A stretch of 10,307 nt of DNA from assembly GCA_025769875.1 (NCBI GenBank), contig JAGFNK010001357.1:1-10307 (forward strand), given 5' to 3'. The DNA comes from Russula earlei. Lineage: Eukaryota > Basidiomycota > Agaricomycetes > Russulales > Russulaceae. Positions 1 to 7,539 of the stretch are shown in pieces (the first letter of the stretch is position 1; the number at the start of each line of letters is the position of its first letter). The translations under genes and the position numbers were made by a program. Under the pieces are notes generated by a model. The model saw only the letters and a program-made list of their open reading frames with translations. It did not search any database and was not told the DNA's origin.

Positions 1-10
1 GGCTCGCATT

Positions 11-615
11 TGTTACGGCGTCGCGGCCGTTAGAGCGTTAGCTCAAGGTTCAATGGGGCCAAGTCCCTGTGACTTGGTTCAAGGGTTCAGTGGGGCCGGC
101 TCAAGGAGACCGGTTCAAGGGTTTAGCGTCTCAAGGCTAAGTCAGATAATGACTCAGTCCGCAGACAGAGTCGATCTTCTGGTTTCACAGAAGAGGAGGA
201 CGATGAGTGAGAGGCAGAGGAGGAAGAGGAACACAAGGGTTCCTTGAAGTGTGCTCAGGTCAAGCAGAGTAAAGGCCAGCACAAGCAAGTTGTGATTGAG
301 AGAGTATACAGGGCAAGGGATGCGACAGGAAATGGGACAAAGCTAAGCTTGGGGCATTCCCCAGCTTCTACAGGCGCTTAAATACTGTATGTAGCGAGGC
401 TGTACAGTACTATAAGCAGAACAATAGATAAAGGTGAGCCAATAGCAAAGGTAACTCAACAATAGGTGAAACACAATAGGTGAAACACAATACATGAAAC
501 AGTAAGGGACCATCGACATCAAGGGATGAAACGGTAACCAAGAGAAAGAGGGTGGTAAAGGGGGAACAATAACAAGAGAGTAATGGGCGAACCGACAAGG
601 GAGTAAATCACAACA
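11..615 (-). repeat. 3' LTR of gypsy-1
   Basis: This copy matches 7211-7815 base for base at a constant offset of 7200, except C573 versus T7773. The limits are set by loss of identity: T10 versus G7210 on one side, and after 615/7815 on the other. Ends are TGTTAC and ACAACA, giving short TG...CA inverted termini. It contains a 15-bp tandem repeat (AATAGGTGAAACACA, about 461-490, with a weaker third copy) and two copies of a GGTTCARTGGGGCC motif (47-60, 84-97). Small plus-strand ORFs in it are not credible genes. Confidence 0.97.
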
Positions 616-620
616 TCATG

Positions 621-628
621 CCCCCCTC
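621..628 (-). other. Polypurine tract of gypsy-1 (GAGGGGGG)
   Basis: The purine run primes plus-strand DNA synthesis next to the 3' LTR. It is separated from the LTR by five bases (616-620, CATGA on the element strand) instead of abutting it. The hexamer GCATGA occurs on both sides of the G run. Confidence 0.75.
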
Positions 629-645
629 ATGCTTAGTTCTCCGAA

Positions 646-1776
646 CTAATCGGTCTCAGGACCCGACTCACGGAATTCATCGCCTTCGACTTCTGGCCAC
701 GCGCTCTGGGGTCCCATGGCTTTGGGGCAGAAACCCCTGTAACTCCGATGGGTCCTCCTGAGGATGCAATCCACTTGTCCACTGCAGTTAGTGTGAGGTT
801 TGTTACAGTCCTTGTTCCAGTGTCCCCTGGTGTTGCAGTGTTTGCAGACATGTTGTCGTTTCTGAAGTTGGTGACGCTGTGCTTTAGTCATTCGTGCAGG
901 GGTGAGAGGGGTGTTGGGGGTACTGGCGTCATCAGAGAACATTTGGGGGAAGTGGGAAGGTGACCCCATGGGAGCGTCGTTTTGGGACTGGTCGACAACG
1001 CGAGGAGGAGGGAGGTACTGGAGAGGAGGGGTTAGGGAGAGAGGAGGGTGAATGGATGGTGTAGGGGAAGTGGATGACTCCTTCGAGTCCTCAATTCTGT
1101 CGTAGCTCCCTGCCAGTGAGTAATATGGTCCAGTGTCGCGGGTGAGCCCTCCATCAGTCATCAAGTTATCGAGTTGATGGCGAACTCGGACGGAAGTGTT
1201 GTTGGCCCGAAGGCGACTGCGGATGGCGGCGGTCTCTTTAGTGTGGGACTGGATTTCATGAAGTCTGTCAGCGAGTTGCCCTTGGAGGACGCTTAGAGCC
1301 CCTTGGATGGAGGCGCGCTTGCCCTCCAAGACTTTCAACTTGAAAGAGCTGGTACGGAGACGGTAGACGTCGGCAAGAGCACCAGGGTCATGGAGGTTTT
1401 CGAGGGCTTGGGCAGCGTCAAAGTGGAAGGGGTGATCCTCAATGAGGAGGCGGAGGTCAGAGGCAGAGACAGAGGGATGAGGGGCAGAGACAACGGGCCG
1501 GGCGATGAGCTTTTCTCCATAAGTGGGTTCTCCTCGACCCATAGTCCCTAGAAGCATAGGTTCGTCATTATATAAGGCGACACGTAAGTATGGTAGTAGG
1601 CGCTTTCGCCCATTAACGTGAATGTAAAAAGGGGGGAACATGCGTGTAAGGTTCGTAAACAAACCAAGGGGGGCCAGGATGAGTGGGGTCTGCTTGGGTC
1701 GGGGTTGGCGAGGGTGTCCCTTCTCGAATGGCGAGTGGGTTGAGGGTGGCGGCAAGGTCTTGGACCTCGGTTTCAT
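646..1776 (-). CDS. ORF3 of gypsy-1, C-terminal part: zinc-binding protein between pol and 3' LTR
   Basis: Same strand and same frame as the ORF3 N-terminus, from which it is separated only by a one-base slip and its reversal (about 1860 to 1626-1636). The native bridge lies in another frame and includes EPLSPEVIQHIIDQRTF and WFVYEPYTHVPPF, so Met at 1776 and residues 1-49 are not native. From about residue 50: FYIHVNGRKRLLPYLRVALY; a charged helical, coiled-coil-like stretch (about 140-205); a Ser/Pro-rich linker; then a perfect C-X2-C-X4-H-X4-C knuckle (C311, C314, H319, C324) followed by H328, C331, C337, H343 and C350. The stop is TAG at 646-648, 18 bases from the polypurine tract. The rebuilt protein would be about 560 residues (2325 to 646). 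I cannot assign it to a named family. A Gag-like or nucleic-acid-binding accessory role is an inference from the zinc cluster. Confidence 0.75.
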   Translation of the reverse strand: MKPRSKTLPPPSTHSPFEKGHPRQPRPKQTPLILAPLGLFTNLTRMFPPFYIHVNGRKRLLPYLRVALYNDEPMLLGTMGRGEPTYGEKLIARPVVSAPHPSVSASDLRLLIEDHPFHFDAAQALENLHDPGALADVYRLRTSSFKLKVLEGKRASIQGALSVLQGQLADRLHEIQSHTKETAAIRSRLRANNTSVRVRHQLDNLMTDGGLTRDTGPYYSLAGSYDRIEDSKESSTSPTPSIHPPLSLTPPLQYLPPPRVVDQSQNDAPMGSPSHFPQMFSDDASTPNTPLTPARMTKAQRHQLQKRQHVCKHCNTRGHWNKDCNKPHTNCSGQVDCILRRTHRSYRGFCPKAMGPQSAWPEVEGDEFRESGPETD

Positions 1777-1815
1777 CTGGGACGATGAAGGTTCGTTGGT
1801 CGATGATATGCTGGA

Positions 1816-2730
1816 TTACTTCGGGCGAGAGGGGTTCTTGTTTGATGGTGGGGAAGGGGTAAGGATAGGCAGAGGGGATGAGTTAGAAACAGGGGACGAC
1901 ATGGGAGTGTTGTATGTAGAGGTAGCGTGTTCGTGGTGCCAGGCTGACCACTCGGAAGGGGTGGGGGTATTTATGTGGGCTGAACGTGTGATGTGGTTCC
2001 ATACTAAATCTGTAAGTACTGCTCTTCGTACGGATAGATGAAACTCAGAAAAACGGGGGTCTGTCATAAGTAATTGAAAACCACGGAAGTCACCAGGAGA
2101 AAGAATTCCCGAAAAGAGTTGTTCTCTGGCGGCTAAATTGAAAATTGTATATCCACGGTCGGGGATAGCGGGGTCGTTAACGGAATAAGAAGGGGGGTTA
2201 CGTGAGTTAATTCGGGGGAGTAATGTACGTTGTTGTATCGTAAGTGTTTGGAATTGATGTTCTAAGTCGTTCAGATTTTCATCTGAATGATGGGATTCTG
2301 CGGGATCAGAGTTAGAGGTGGTCATGGTACGGAGCTTGGTGGGCTGTTGAAGGTGAAACATAGTGATGGCGTCTTGAGCGTTTTTAAGATTTGAGAGAGG
2401 TTCCCAGGTATCTTCTGCCGCGGAATATCCTTTCCACCAGACCCTGTATTGGAGTCGGTTTCTATGGAGACGTTGAGCGGTAATCTTTTCGACTTCATAT
2501 TCTCCCGAGATAAGGTCAGGTGGTGGCTCAGGGAAGTTTGGTCCATGTTCGGCTTGTTTCTGTGACTGGAGATAAGAGGGAGGCGTGAAATACGTTGTGG
2601 ATGTTCCATTGGGGCGGCAATTGGAGTTGGTAAACAATGTGGGAGATTCGTTTGGTGATGATAAAGGGGCCGAAACGTTGGGGCGGAACTTATGAAACTG
2701 ATGGGGAGTTTTTAAGTTAGTGCCTTCCAA
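1816..2730 (-). CDS. Integrase C-terminus and chromodomain, running in frame into the N-terminal part of ORF3
   Basis: The first residues (EGTNLKTPHQFHKF) are the integrase C-terminus. A GPF/Y module (RFGPFIITKRISHIVY, then NVFHASLLSP) is present but in another frame between about 2678 and 2553, bounded by one missing and one extra base. Back in frame is a chromodomain, from EYEVEKITAQRLHRNRLQYR to TWEPLSNLKNAQD (about 2500-2360), which in related elements binds modified histones and steers integration. After PTKLRT comes a Met codon at 2325-2323 in perfect context (ACC before ATG), the likely start of ORF3: acidic N-terminus, then NPPSYSVNDPAIPDRGYTIF, a helical region and a Ser/Pro-rich tail. 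No stop separates chromodomain and ORF3 in this copy, so fusion is possible. The stop at 1816 is false: near 1855-1865 the frame slips by one base. Confidence 0.85.
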   Translation of the reverse strand: MEGTNLKTPHQFHKFRPNVSAPLSSPNESPTLFTNSNCRPNGTSTTYFTPPSYLQSQKQAEHGPNFPEPPPDLISGEYEVEKITAQRLHRNRLQYRVWWKGYSAAEDTWEPLSNLKNAQDAITMFHLQQPTKLRTMTTSNSDPAESHHSDENLNDLEHQFQTLTIQQRTLLPRINSRNPPSYSVNDPAIPDRGYTIFNLAAREQLFSGILSPGDFRGFQLLMTDPRFSEFHLSVRRAVLTDLVWNHITRSAHINTPTPSEWSAWHHEHATSTYNTPMSSPVSNSSPLPILTPSPPSNKNPSRPK

Positions 2731-3668
2731 CCAAACCTTCTGTCCTTCTTCGAAGCCCTTGAATTGGTTTCCTTGATCCAGTTATTCTGTGCTCTTCTCA
2801 TTGCTTCTTGTGCTGATTCCCTCATGTTTTTTAATGCTTGGAGTCGCTCTTGGATTCCGGGGAACTTGGATTTGAGCTGGGTGCCAAGCCCTTGAGGGTT
2901 AAACCCGATGAGGAGTTCGTATGGGGTTTTCTTAGTGGTGGTGGATTTGTGGGCGTTGAAGTGGTACTGGGCTATGGGGAGCCAGTGTGCCCACTCTTCT
3001 TGTTTCTCTCCCGTGTAAATGCGGAGATACATTTCTAGGGTTTGGTTGGTTCGTTCCGATTGTCCGTCGGTTTGGGGGTGATAAGCGGTACTCAGGTTCT
3101 GGTTGATTCCTAGAATCCGGGAGACTTCTCTGAATAGGTCGGAGGTAAATCGAGGGTCACGATCGGAAATGATCTTTGAAGGGACTCCAGTCCAAGGAAA
3201 GGCATGTCGTAAGAATAATTTGGCCATTGCTAGGGTCCCCATATTTTTACGACATGGTATGAATATCGCCGCTTTGGTAGAGTCGTGATCGGTGATGGTC
3301 ATGATAGTGTTACATTCTTCCGACAATGGAAGGTCGACAATCCAGTCAATTGCTATGGTTTGGAATGGTTTCTGAGACTCAGGGGGAATTGGATAGATTG
3401 GGGGACGAGTTGGGTGTGTGGACGATTTGTTGGCTTGACAGGTGGCACAGCCTCGAATGTAGTCCCTGATAAAGTAGGCCATTTTGGCCACCAGAAGGAT
3501 TCTTGTATTGAATACAGGGTTCGGGCATTTCCTGTGTGCCCGCCGAGGATACTGTCGTGGTAGGTATGTAAAATCTTTCGTAAGAGGGGTTCTTGATATG
3601 GCACCACCAGCTTTCCGTCTTTGAATAGTGCATCTTCTTCTTCTTGGAGACTGTGTTTGACCTTCCAC
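2712..3668 (-). CDS. pol: Integrase of gypsy-1: zinc finger C-half and D,D35E catalytic core
   Basis: Integrase inserts the cDNA into chromosomal DNA. Residues 1 to about 61 of this ORF overlap pol out of frame and are not native. From about 62 it carries MAYFIRDYIRGCATCQ, supplying the two cysteines (C74, C77) of the HHCC zinc finger whose histidines lie in the upstream frame. The catalytic core has D108 (IAIDW), D169 (IISDRDPRFT) and E205 (DGQSERTNQ), with exactly 35 residues between the second D and E. The C-terminus from about residue 302 is again off frame: near 2762-2766 the coding strand seems one A short. Beyond it the adjacent frame reads VWLEGTNLKTPH, the usual continuation towards GPF/Y. 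It is therefore the middle of one polyprotein, split by two single-base losses. Confidence 0.92.
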   Translation of the reverse strand: MEGQTQSPRRRRCTIQRRKAGGAISRTPLTKDFTYLPRQYPRRAHRKCPNPVFNTRILLVAKMAYFIRDYIRGCATCQANKSSTHPTRPPIYPIPPESQKPFQTIAIDWIVDLPLSEECNTIMTITDHDSTKAAIFIPCRKNMGTLAMAKLFLRHAFPWTGVPSKIISDRDPRFTSDLFREVSRILGINQNLSTAYHPQTDGQSERTNQTLEMYLRIYTGEKQEEWAHWLPIAQYHFNAHKSTTTKKTPYELLIGFNPQGLGTQLKSKFPGIQERLQALKNMRESAQEAMRRAQNNWIKETNSRASKKDRRFGWKALT

Positions 3669-5716
3669 ATGAGGAGATCTGACTTTCTTTTCCTTTGTTC
3701 GGTTAGCACTTGTTCATAGAGGTCCTCAGTGTGAAGCGTGCGAATAAACAGTTTGTCAGGTAGTGCCGTAATGTTCTGGTTATCTCCTGACCCATCATTG
3801 TGGTCAGGTCGTCGTGAGAGAGCGTCCGCACGGTTGGAGCTTCCGGGTTTGTGGTGGATTTCGAAGTGGTAGTCTGCGAGTGTTGAGATGTACCCGGCAA
3901 TCCTTCGGTTGATTTTGTGGGGGAGTCGGTAGTGAGCCAGGTTAGCGTGGTCTGTGAAGATCTTGATGGGGTGTTTAGTTCCGACTAATAGGTATCGCCA
4001 GTGTTGGAGCGCAAGGATCAGGGCTAGGAATTCCCTGTCCCAAACTGGGTAGTTCCTTTCTGCTTCGTTGAACGCGTGTGACATATTTCCGATCATTTTC
4101 CTTTTTCCTCTTTGGTCCTTTTGGAAGAGGATAGCTCCGGTGGCAAATTGTGAGGCATCGGTTTCTAATTCGTATGGGAGGTCAGGGTTGGCGGTGTAAA
4201 GTTCGGGATCATCGCAGACCGCTGCTATCAGGGTTTCTAGGGCTGTGGTCGCTTCTGGAGTCCAGAGGAAGGGGGTCCCTTTCTTGATTGTGGAAAAAAT
4301 GGGGCGAGCTGTTTTTGCGAAGTCTCGGATAAATGGCCGCTGGTAATTGAGGGCGCCCATGATTTGTTGTACCTGTTTCAGATTATTGGGGGGTCTCGGC
4401 CAGTTTTTGAGGCCATCCATTTTGACTGGGTCGATTTTGAGGGTTCCTTGGTTGATCCGAAAGCCTAGGAAGTCAATTTCATGTTGTTCAAAGGCACATT
4501 TTGATGCTTTCAGGAAATAGGAGTCTCTTTCGAGTAGGTCGAGGAACTCATGGGTGATCTGTTGATGAAGAAGCTCTTCTCCTTTTCCTGTGGCTATTGC
4601 CACATCGTCCAGGTAGTTGCAGGTATTCTCTGGATATTTTAGAAGCCAGGGTCGGAGGGTGTGGTTCATTGCCCGTTGGAAGGTGGCTGGGGCATTGGTA
4701 AAGCCAAAGCCCATTACCATGGGGACGAAGGTGCCAAATTGGGTTTTGAAGGCACCTTTATGTCGGTCTTCAGGGTGGATCAAGATGTTGTTGTAACCGG
4801 CTCGGACATCAAATTTGCTGAAGGTGGTTTTGCCCCTTAGTCGGTGTAATTGTTCTTCCATATTGGGTAAGGCGTGGTAATCAGGGACTGTGGCGTTATT
4901 GAGTTTTCGGTAATCGACTACCATTCGTGGGGCGGTGCCATCCTTCTTTTGAACAAAGAAAACAGGGGATACAAAATCTGAAACGCCATCTTTGATAAAA
5001 CCTTTGGCTAGGTCTTCTTGTATTTGTCTTGATAATTCTTGTTTCTCGTTCTGGGGGAGTGGGTAAGTTCGGCAATCAAGGAATTTGGGGGCGTCAGGTT
5101 TCAGAGTGATTCTAAAGTCGAGTTCTCCCCGACTAGGTGGGAGTCGTCTGGCTGCTTCTTCTGAAAAAACCCTTTGGTGTCGTGAATATTCGGGGGGAAT
5201 GACAGTTGTCCTGATTTGTGCAATCCGTATTTTTGGTGATTTAGTCAGGGGTATAGGGGTGAGAAGGACCCCTAGATGGTTTCTTAGGCGACCAGTGTTC
5301 CAGTTGATAAGAGGGTTCAATGCCTTTAGGAAGGGGTAGCCGAGGATCATTCTGTCTTCTCCCAAATTTGTAACGTAAAATGTGAGAAGTCGTGTGGTGG
5401 GACCATGACGTACGGCCATATGAGCATAGTGAGTCAGTGCTCCTCCTTGGTTACTGGTGCCATCTACATTAATGATGGGTCTGGGGGTTCTGAGAGTTTG
5501 GAGTGGAATTTGTAATTTTTCCACGATTCCTTGACTAATGAAGTTTTCTGTTGCTCCACTGTCTAGGAGTGCTTGACCAGTCTTTCCATTTGTTGTGATC
5601 ATAAAGGGAACTTTCATTGAGTTTTCTTTATGTTGGACAATGGTATCTATTTGGGCCTTAGTATCGACTGTTGTACCTTGGCCTAGAGAAAATCCTCTTT
5701 TAGGATGAGGTCCCAA
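3353..5716 (-). CDS. pol: Pol of gypsy-1: protease, reverse transcriptase, RNase H, start of integrase
   Basis: This segment matures the polyprotein, copies the RNA to DNA and degrades the RNA template. Numbered from a TTG at 5716 (the true protein probably comes from Gag by frameshift, since there is no ATG there): aspartic protease with LLDSGATENFI (DSG at 52-54) and a C-terminal MILGYPFL; RT with KFDVRAGYNN (catalytic D303), FTNAPATFQ and YLDD at 368-371; RNase H with D520 (TDAS), E562, D589 (TDH) and D631 (NRADALSR). The integrase zinc-binding half starts near 711 with H720 and H727. RT and RNase H are intact in one frame. After residue about 745 (WWPK) the frame is wrong: a T4 run at 3482-3485 (A4 on the coding strand) appears one base short, so the last about 40 residues are not native, and the protein continues in the next ORF segment. 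Confidence 0.95.
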   Translation of the reverse strand: MGPHPKRGFSLGQGTTVDTKAQIDTIVQHKENSMKVPFMITTNGKTGQALLDSGATENFISQGIVEKLQIPLQTLRTPRPIINVDGTSNQGGALTHYAHMAVRHGPTTRLLTFYVTNLGEDRMILGYPFLKALNPLINWNTGRLRNHLGVLLTPIPLTKSPKIRIAQIRTTVIPPEYSRHQRVFSEEAARRLPPSRGELDFRITLKPDAPKFLDCRTYPLPQNEKQELSRQIQEDLAKGFIKDGVSDFVSPVFFVQKKDGTAPRMVVDYRKLNNATVPDYHALPNMEEQLHRLRGKTTFSKFDVRAGYNNILIHPEDRHKGAFKTQFGTFVPMVMGFGFTNAPATFQRAMNHTLRPWLLKYPENTCNYLDDVAIATGKGEELLHQQITHEFLDLLERDSYFLKASKCAFEQHEIDFLGFRINQGTLKIDPVKMDGLKNWPRPPNNLKQVQQIMGALNYQRPFIRDFAKTARPIFSTIKKGTPFLWTPEATTALETLIAAVCDDPELYTANPDLPYELETDASQFATGAILFQKDQRGKRKMIGNMSHAFNEAERNYPVWDREFLALILALQHWRYLLVGTKHPIKIFTDHANLAHYRLPHKINRRIAGYISTLADYHFEIHHKPGSSNRADALSRRPDHNDGSGDNQNITALPDKLFIRTLHTEDLYEQVLTEQRKRKSDLLMWKVKHSLQEEEDALFKDGKLVVPYQEPLLRKILHTYHDSILGGHTGNARTLYSIQESFWWPKWPTLSGTTFEAVPPVKPTNRPHTQLVPQSIQFPLSLRNHSKP

Positions 5717-6643
5717 AGTTTGGCTCTATCCTCCGCTGGTAAAGTTTTCATGCGGGCCACCATAGTGGCGGCTTCTTCCTCCTTGGGTGGTTCTGGGGCT
5801 GGTTCAGTGGTTCGTGCTTTGGAGGTGGTGGGGGTAGTATTTTTGGGACATTCTCGGCTAAGGTGGCCTTTTTCCCGGCAGCGGAAGCAACGTCCTTCTT
5901 TCGCCAATTGTTTCCTTTCTTCTTCAGTAAGTTTCTTGAAATTAGATTTGGCGGCGTCCACTTGCATTCGATCGGGGTGGTGAGTTTTGTGTTCAGAAGG
6001 GGAGTGTGTGGTTTTTCCTTTGAGCTTCTCCCTGATGGTGATGAAACGTCGATGTTGCCTTCTGGCTTCTTCCTTCCATTCCTGGAGGGTGGTGGGCCAG
6101 ACGTCTCTGTTTAAGATTGCACGGTAGAGCCCGATTTTTAGACCATTTTTGAAGCTTTCAATGGCGATAACGTCCGTTTCTGGCCACCCTGTTTTATTCA
6201 GAAGTTGTTCGAAGGTGGAAATGTAATCGTCAAGGGATTCCTTCATTGTATGCTTGGCAAGAGCCGCTTGGGCATCCTCTTTCTCCGCAGTGTTAGTGAA
6301 TTTGAATGTAAAGTCTGTAACAAAGTCATTCCATAATGCTTCGTTCATTCTATCGATGGGGTTCTGGGCCCTGTTTACTTTTTCCCTGAGTGCGGTTGCT
6401 TGTGAATTGACCCATTCTTCAACCTTTTCTCCTTGAATATAGGAGAGAGCCAGCATTGTTCGTTTAAAAGGGGAGATCATTACTGCTTTGTCATCATTGA
6501 GCCCCCAGAATAGGTTGAATTCCATGATAAATCTTTTTGTTTTGTTCCTCTCCCCTGTGAAGGCAGTGGGTTCTTTACCGCTGAGGGACCCATTAGTGCC
6601 TTGTGGTGCTGGAGCAGCTGCTTGAGGGGGTGGAACGACGACT
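5683..6643 (-). CDS. gag: Gag (capsid and nucleocapsid) of gypsy-1, main segment
   Basis: Gag forms the virus-like particle and binds element RNA. The segment opens with a Pro/Ala-rich linker (PVVVPPPQAAAPAPQG), then a Ty3/gypsy capsid-like helical region (ALSYIQGEKVEEWV, WNDFVTDFTFKF, TMKESLDDYISTFEQLL, ESFKNGLK). It ends with one CCHC zinc knuckle, CFRCREKGHLSREC, matching C-X2-C-X4-H-X4-C, and a natural-looking C-terminus before TAG at 5683-5685. The Met at 6525 is internal: similarity to the Gag pattern and an open frame continue upstream to the G8 run at 6644-6651, where removing one base would join it to the N-terminal segment. Its 3' end overlaps the pol frame by 43 nt (5683-5725), pol being in the -1 frame, so a ribosomal frameshift could make Gag-Pol. 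I see no textbook slippery heptamer; runs of A4 and T4 lie in the overlap. Confidence 0.9.
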
Positions 6644-6652
6644 GGGGGGGGC

Positions 6653-7186
6653 CTGGGCGGCCATCTGGGGAGCCTGAGCGGCCATCTGGGGGGGTTGTAC
6701 AGCGACTTGGGGTTGGGCTGCCATATCAGGTTCTGGAGGGTTCTGTGGGTTGATTTCTAGGGTTTCGATGGATTCTTGACTTTCAAGGGGGTTCTCTGGC
6801 TCTAGTGCAGGGGATTCGAAAGGTGTCTGAGTTTCAGTGGTGTTTTCTGGTTCAGGGGGGTTGCCTTCTGTGGAAGAGGCTTCTGATTCTGACGGTGGTT
6901 CGTAGAGAGGGTCGTTTTCCCTCCAGTAGCCTAATCCAAGGCTGTTTCTAAGGAGTTCTAGGTCTTGGTGAGTGTAGAGTTGTCCTCTCCTAAGTTGTAG
7001 TTCGAACCAGCGGTTGTTGATGAATTCAACTGGTAATTCTTCGTTGTTTTCAGTGGTGATGTAACAGAGGAAAGTGTGAAAGCTGTCCCAAGTGGCAGCT
7101 CCTACGACGTGCTCGGGAAGGTCTGGGGATGGTCTGGGTTGGACACGGACCCAACGATTCGATGGTAGTTCAAGGTTGATCTCCAG
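6653..7186 (-). CDS. Gag N-terminal segment / AUG-free open leader of gypsy-1
   Basis: The frame is open from 7237 (after a TAA at 7238-7240) to 6653, about 195 codons, and reads as normal protein: motifs such as NRWVRVQPRPSPDLPEHVV, WDSFHTFLCYIT and RRGQLYTHQDLELL, then an acidic Pro/Glu-rich tract. Yet no ATG in any frame lies between the predicted RNA start (7550) and 6724. The start at 7186 is chosen because CTG there has A at -3 and G at +4. The AUG at 6724-6722 (G at -3, G at +4) is the conventional alternative and would give a Gag of roughly 345 residues. A 21-bp tandem duplication (6651-6692) encodes QMAAQAP twice. The frame is lost at an 8-base G run (6644-6651) and continues one frame over in the main Gag segment. 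I do not recognise a named domain. Coding status is well supported; the start is not settled. Confidence 0.55.
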
Positions 7187-7198
7187 AATGGAGTAGGA

Positions 7199-7209
7199 AA
7201 GCTTAGCTT
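7199..7209 (-). other. Primer binding site, Tf1-like self-priming type
   Basis: The site lies one base inside the 5' LTR. It does not begin with TGG, so it does not look like a site for the 3' CCA end of a tRNA. Instead its 11 nt pair perfectly with 7540-7550 in the LTR, and the flanking bases on both sides mismatch, so the helix would be exactly 11 bp. Confidence 0.55.
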
Positions 7210-7539
7210 GTGTTACGGCGTCGCGGCCGTTAGAGCGTTAGCTCAAGGTTCAATGGGGCCAAGTCCCTGTGACTTGGTTCAAGGGTTCAGTGGGGCCGGC
7301 TCAAGGAGACCGGTTCAAGGGTTTAGCGTCTCAAGGCTAAGTCAGATAATGACTCAGTCCGCAGACAGAGTCGATCTTCTGGTTTCACAGAAGAGGAGGA
7401 CGATGAGTGAGAGGCAGAGGAGGAAGAGGAACACAAGGGTTCCTTGAAGTGTGCTCAGGTCAAGCAGAGTAAAGGCCAGCACAAGCAAGTTGTGATTGAG
7501 AGAGTATACAGGGCAAGGGATGCGACAGGAAATGGGACA

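Noticed and set aside
53..247. Plus-strand small ORF in the LTR (and its copy at 7208-7447)
   Set aside because: It lies in LTR sequence antisense to the element, has low-complexity composition, no recognisable domain, and depends on the repeat itself.
461..505. CRISPR-like repeat array
   Set aside because: Units are adjacent without spacers, only two to three copies, and sit inside a eukaryotic LTR.
410..598. Minus-strand 62-residue ORF in the LTR U3 with hydrophobic stretches (copy at 7610-7798)
   Set aside because: It lies upstream of the inferred TATA box, so it would not be in the element RNA; hydrophobicity comes from the T-rich strand.
646..1776. ORF3 as an env-like gene making the element an errantivirus-type retrovirus
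   Set aside because: No signal peptide, membrane segment or glycoprotein pattern is visible; the C-terminus is a zinc-binding cluster.
2322..2609. Minus-strand ORF of 95 residues overlapping the chromodomain
   Set aside because: It is in a different frame from both the chromodomain and the GPF/Y module and has no coding features.
3481..3486. Programmed frameshift in the middle of integrase
   Set aside because: It would split the HHCC zinc finger; no such recoding is known in this family and a short homopolymer explains it.
5085..5339. Plus-strand ORFs inside pol, gag and ORF3 regions
   Set aside because: They are antisense shadows of well-supported minus-strand proteins and carry no domains.
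7174..7185. Possible tRNA-type primer binding site starting TGGAGATC on the minus strand
   Set aside because: It starts about 25 bases inside the LTR, too far for a normal PBS, and the adjacent 11-nt self-complementary site explains priming better.
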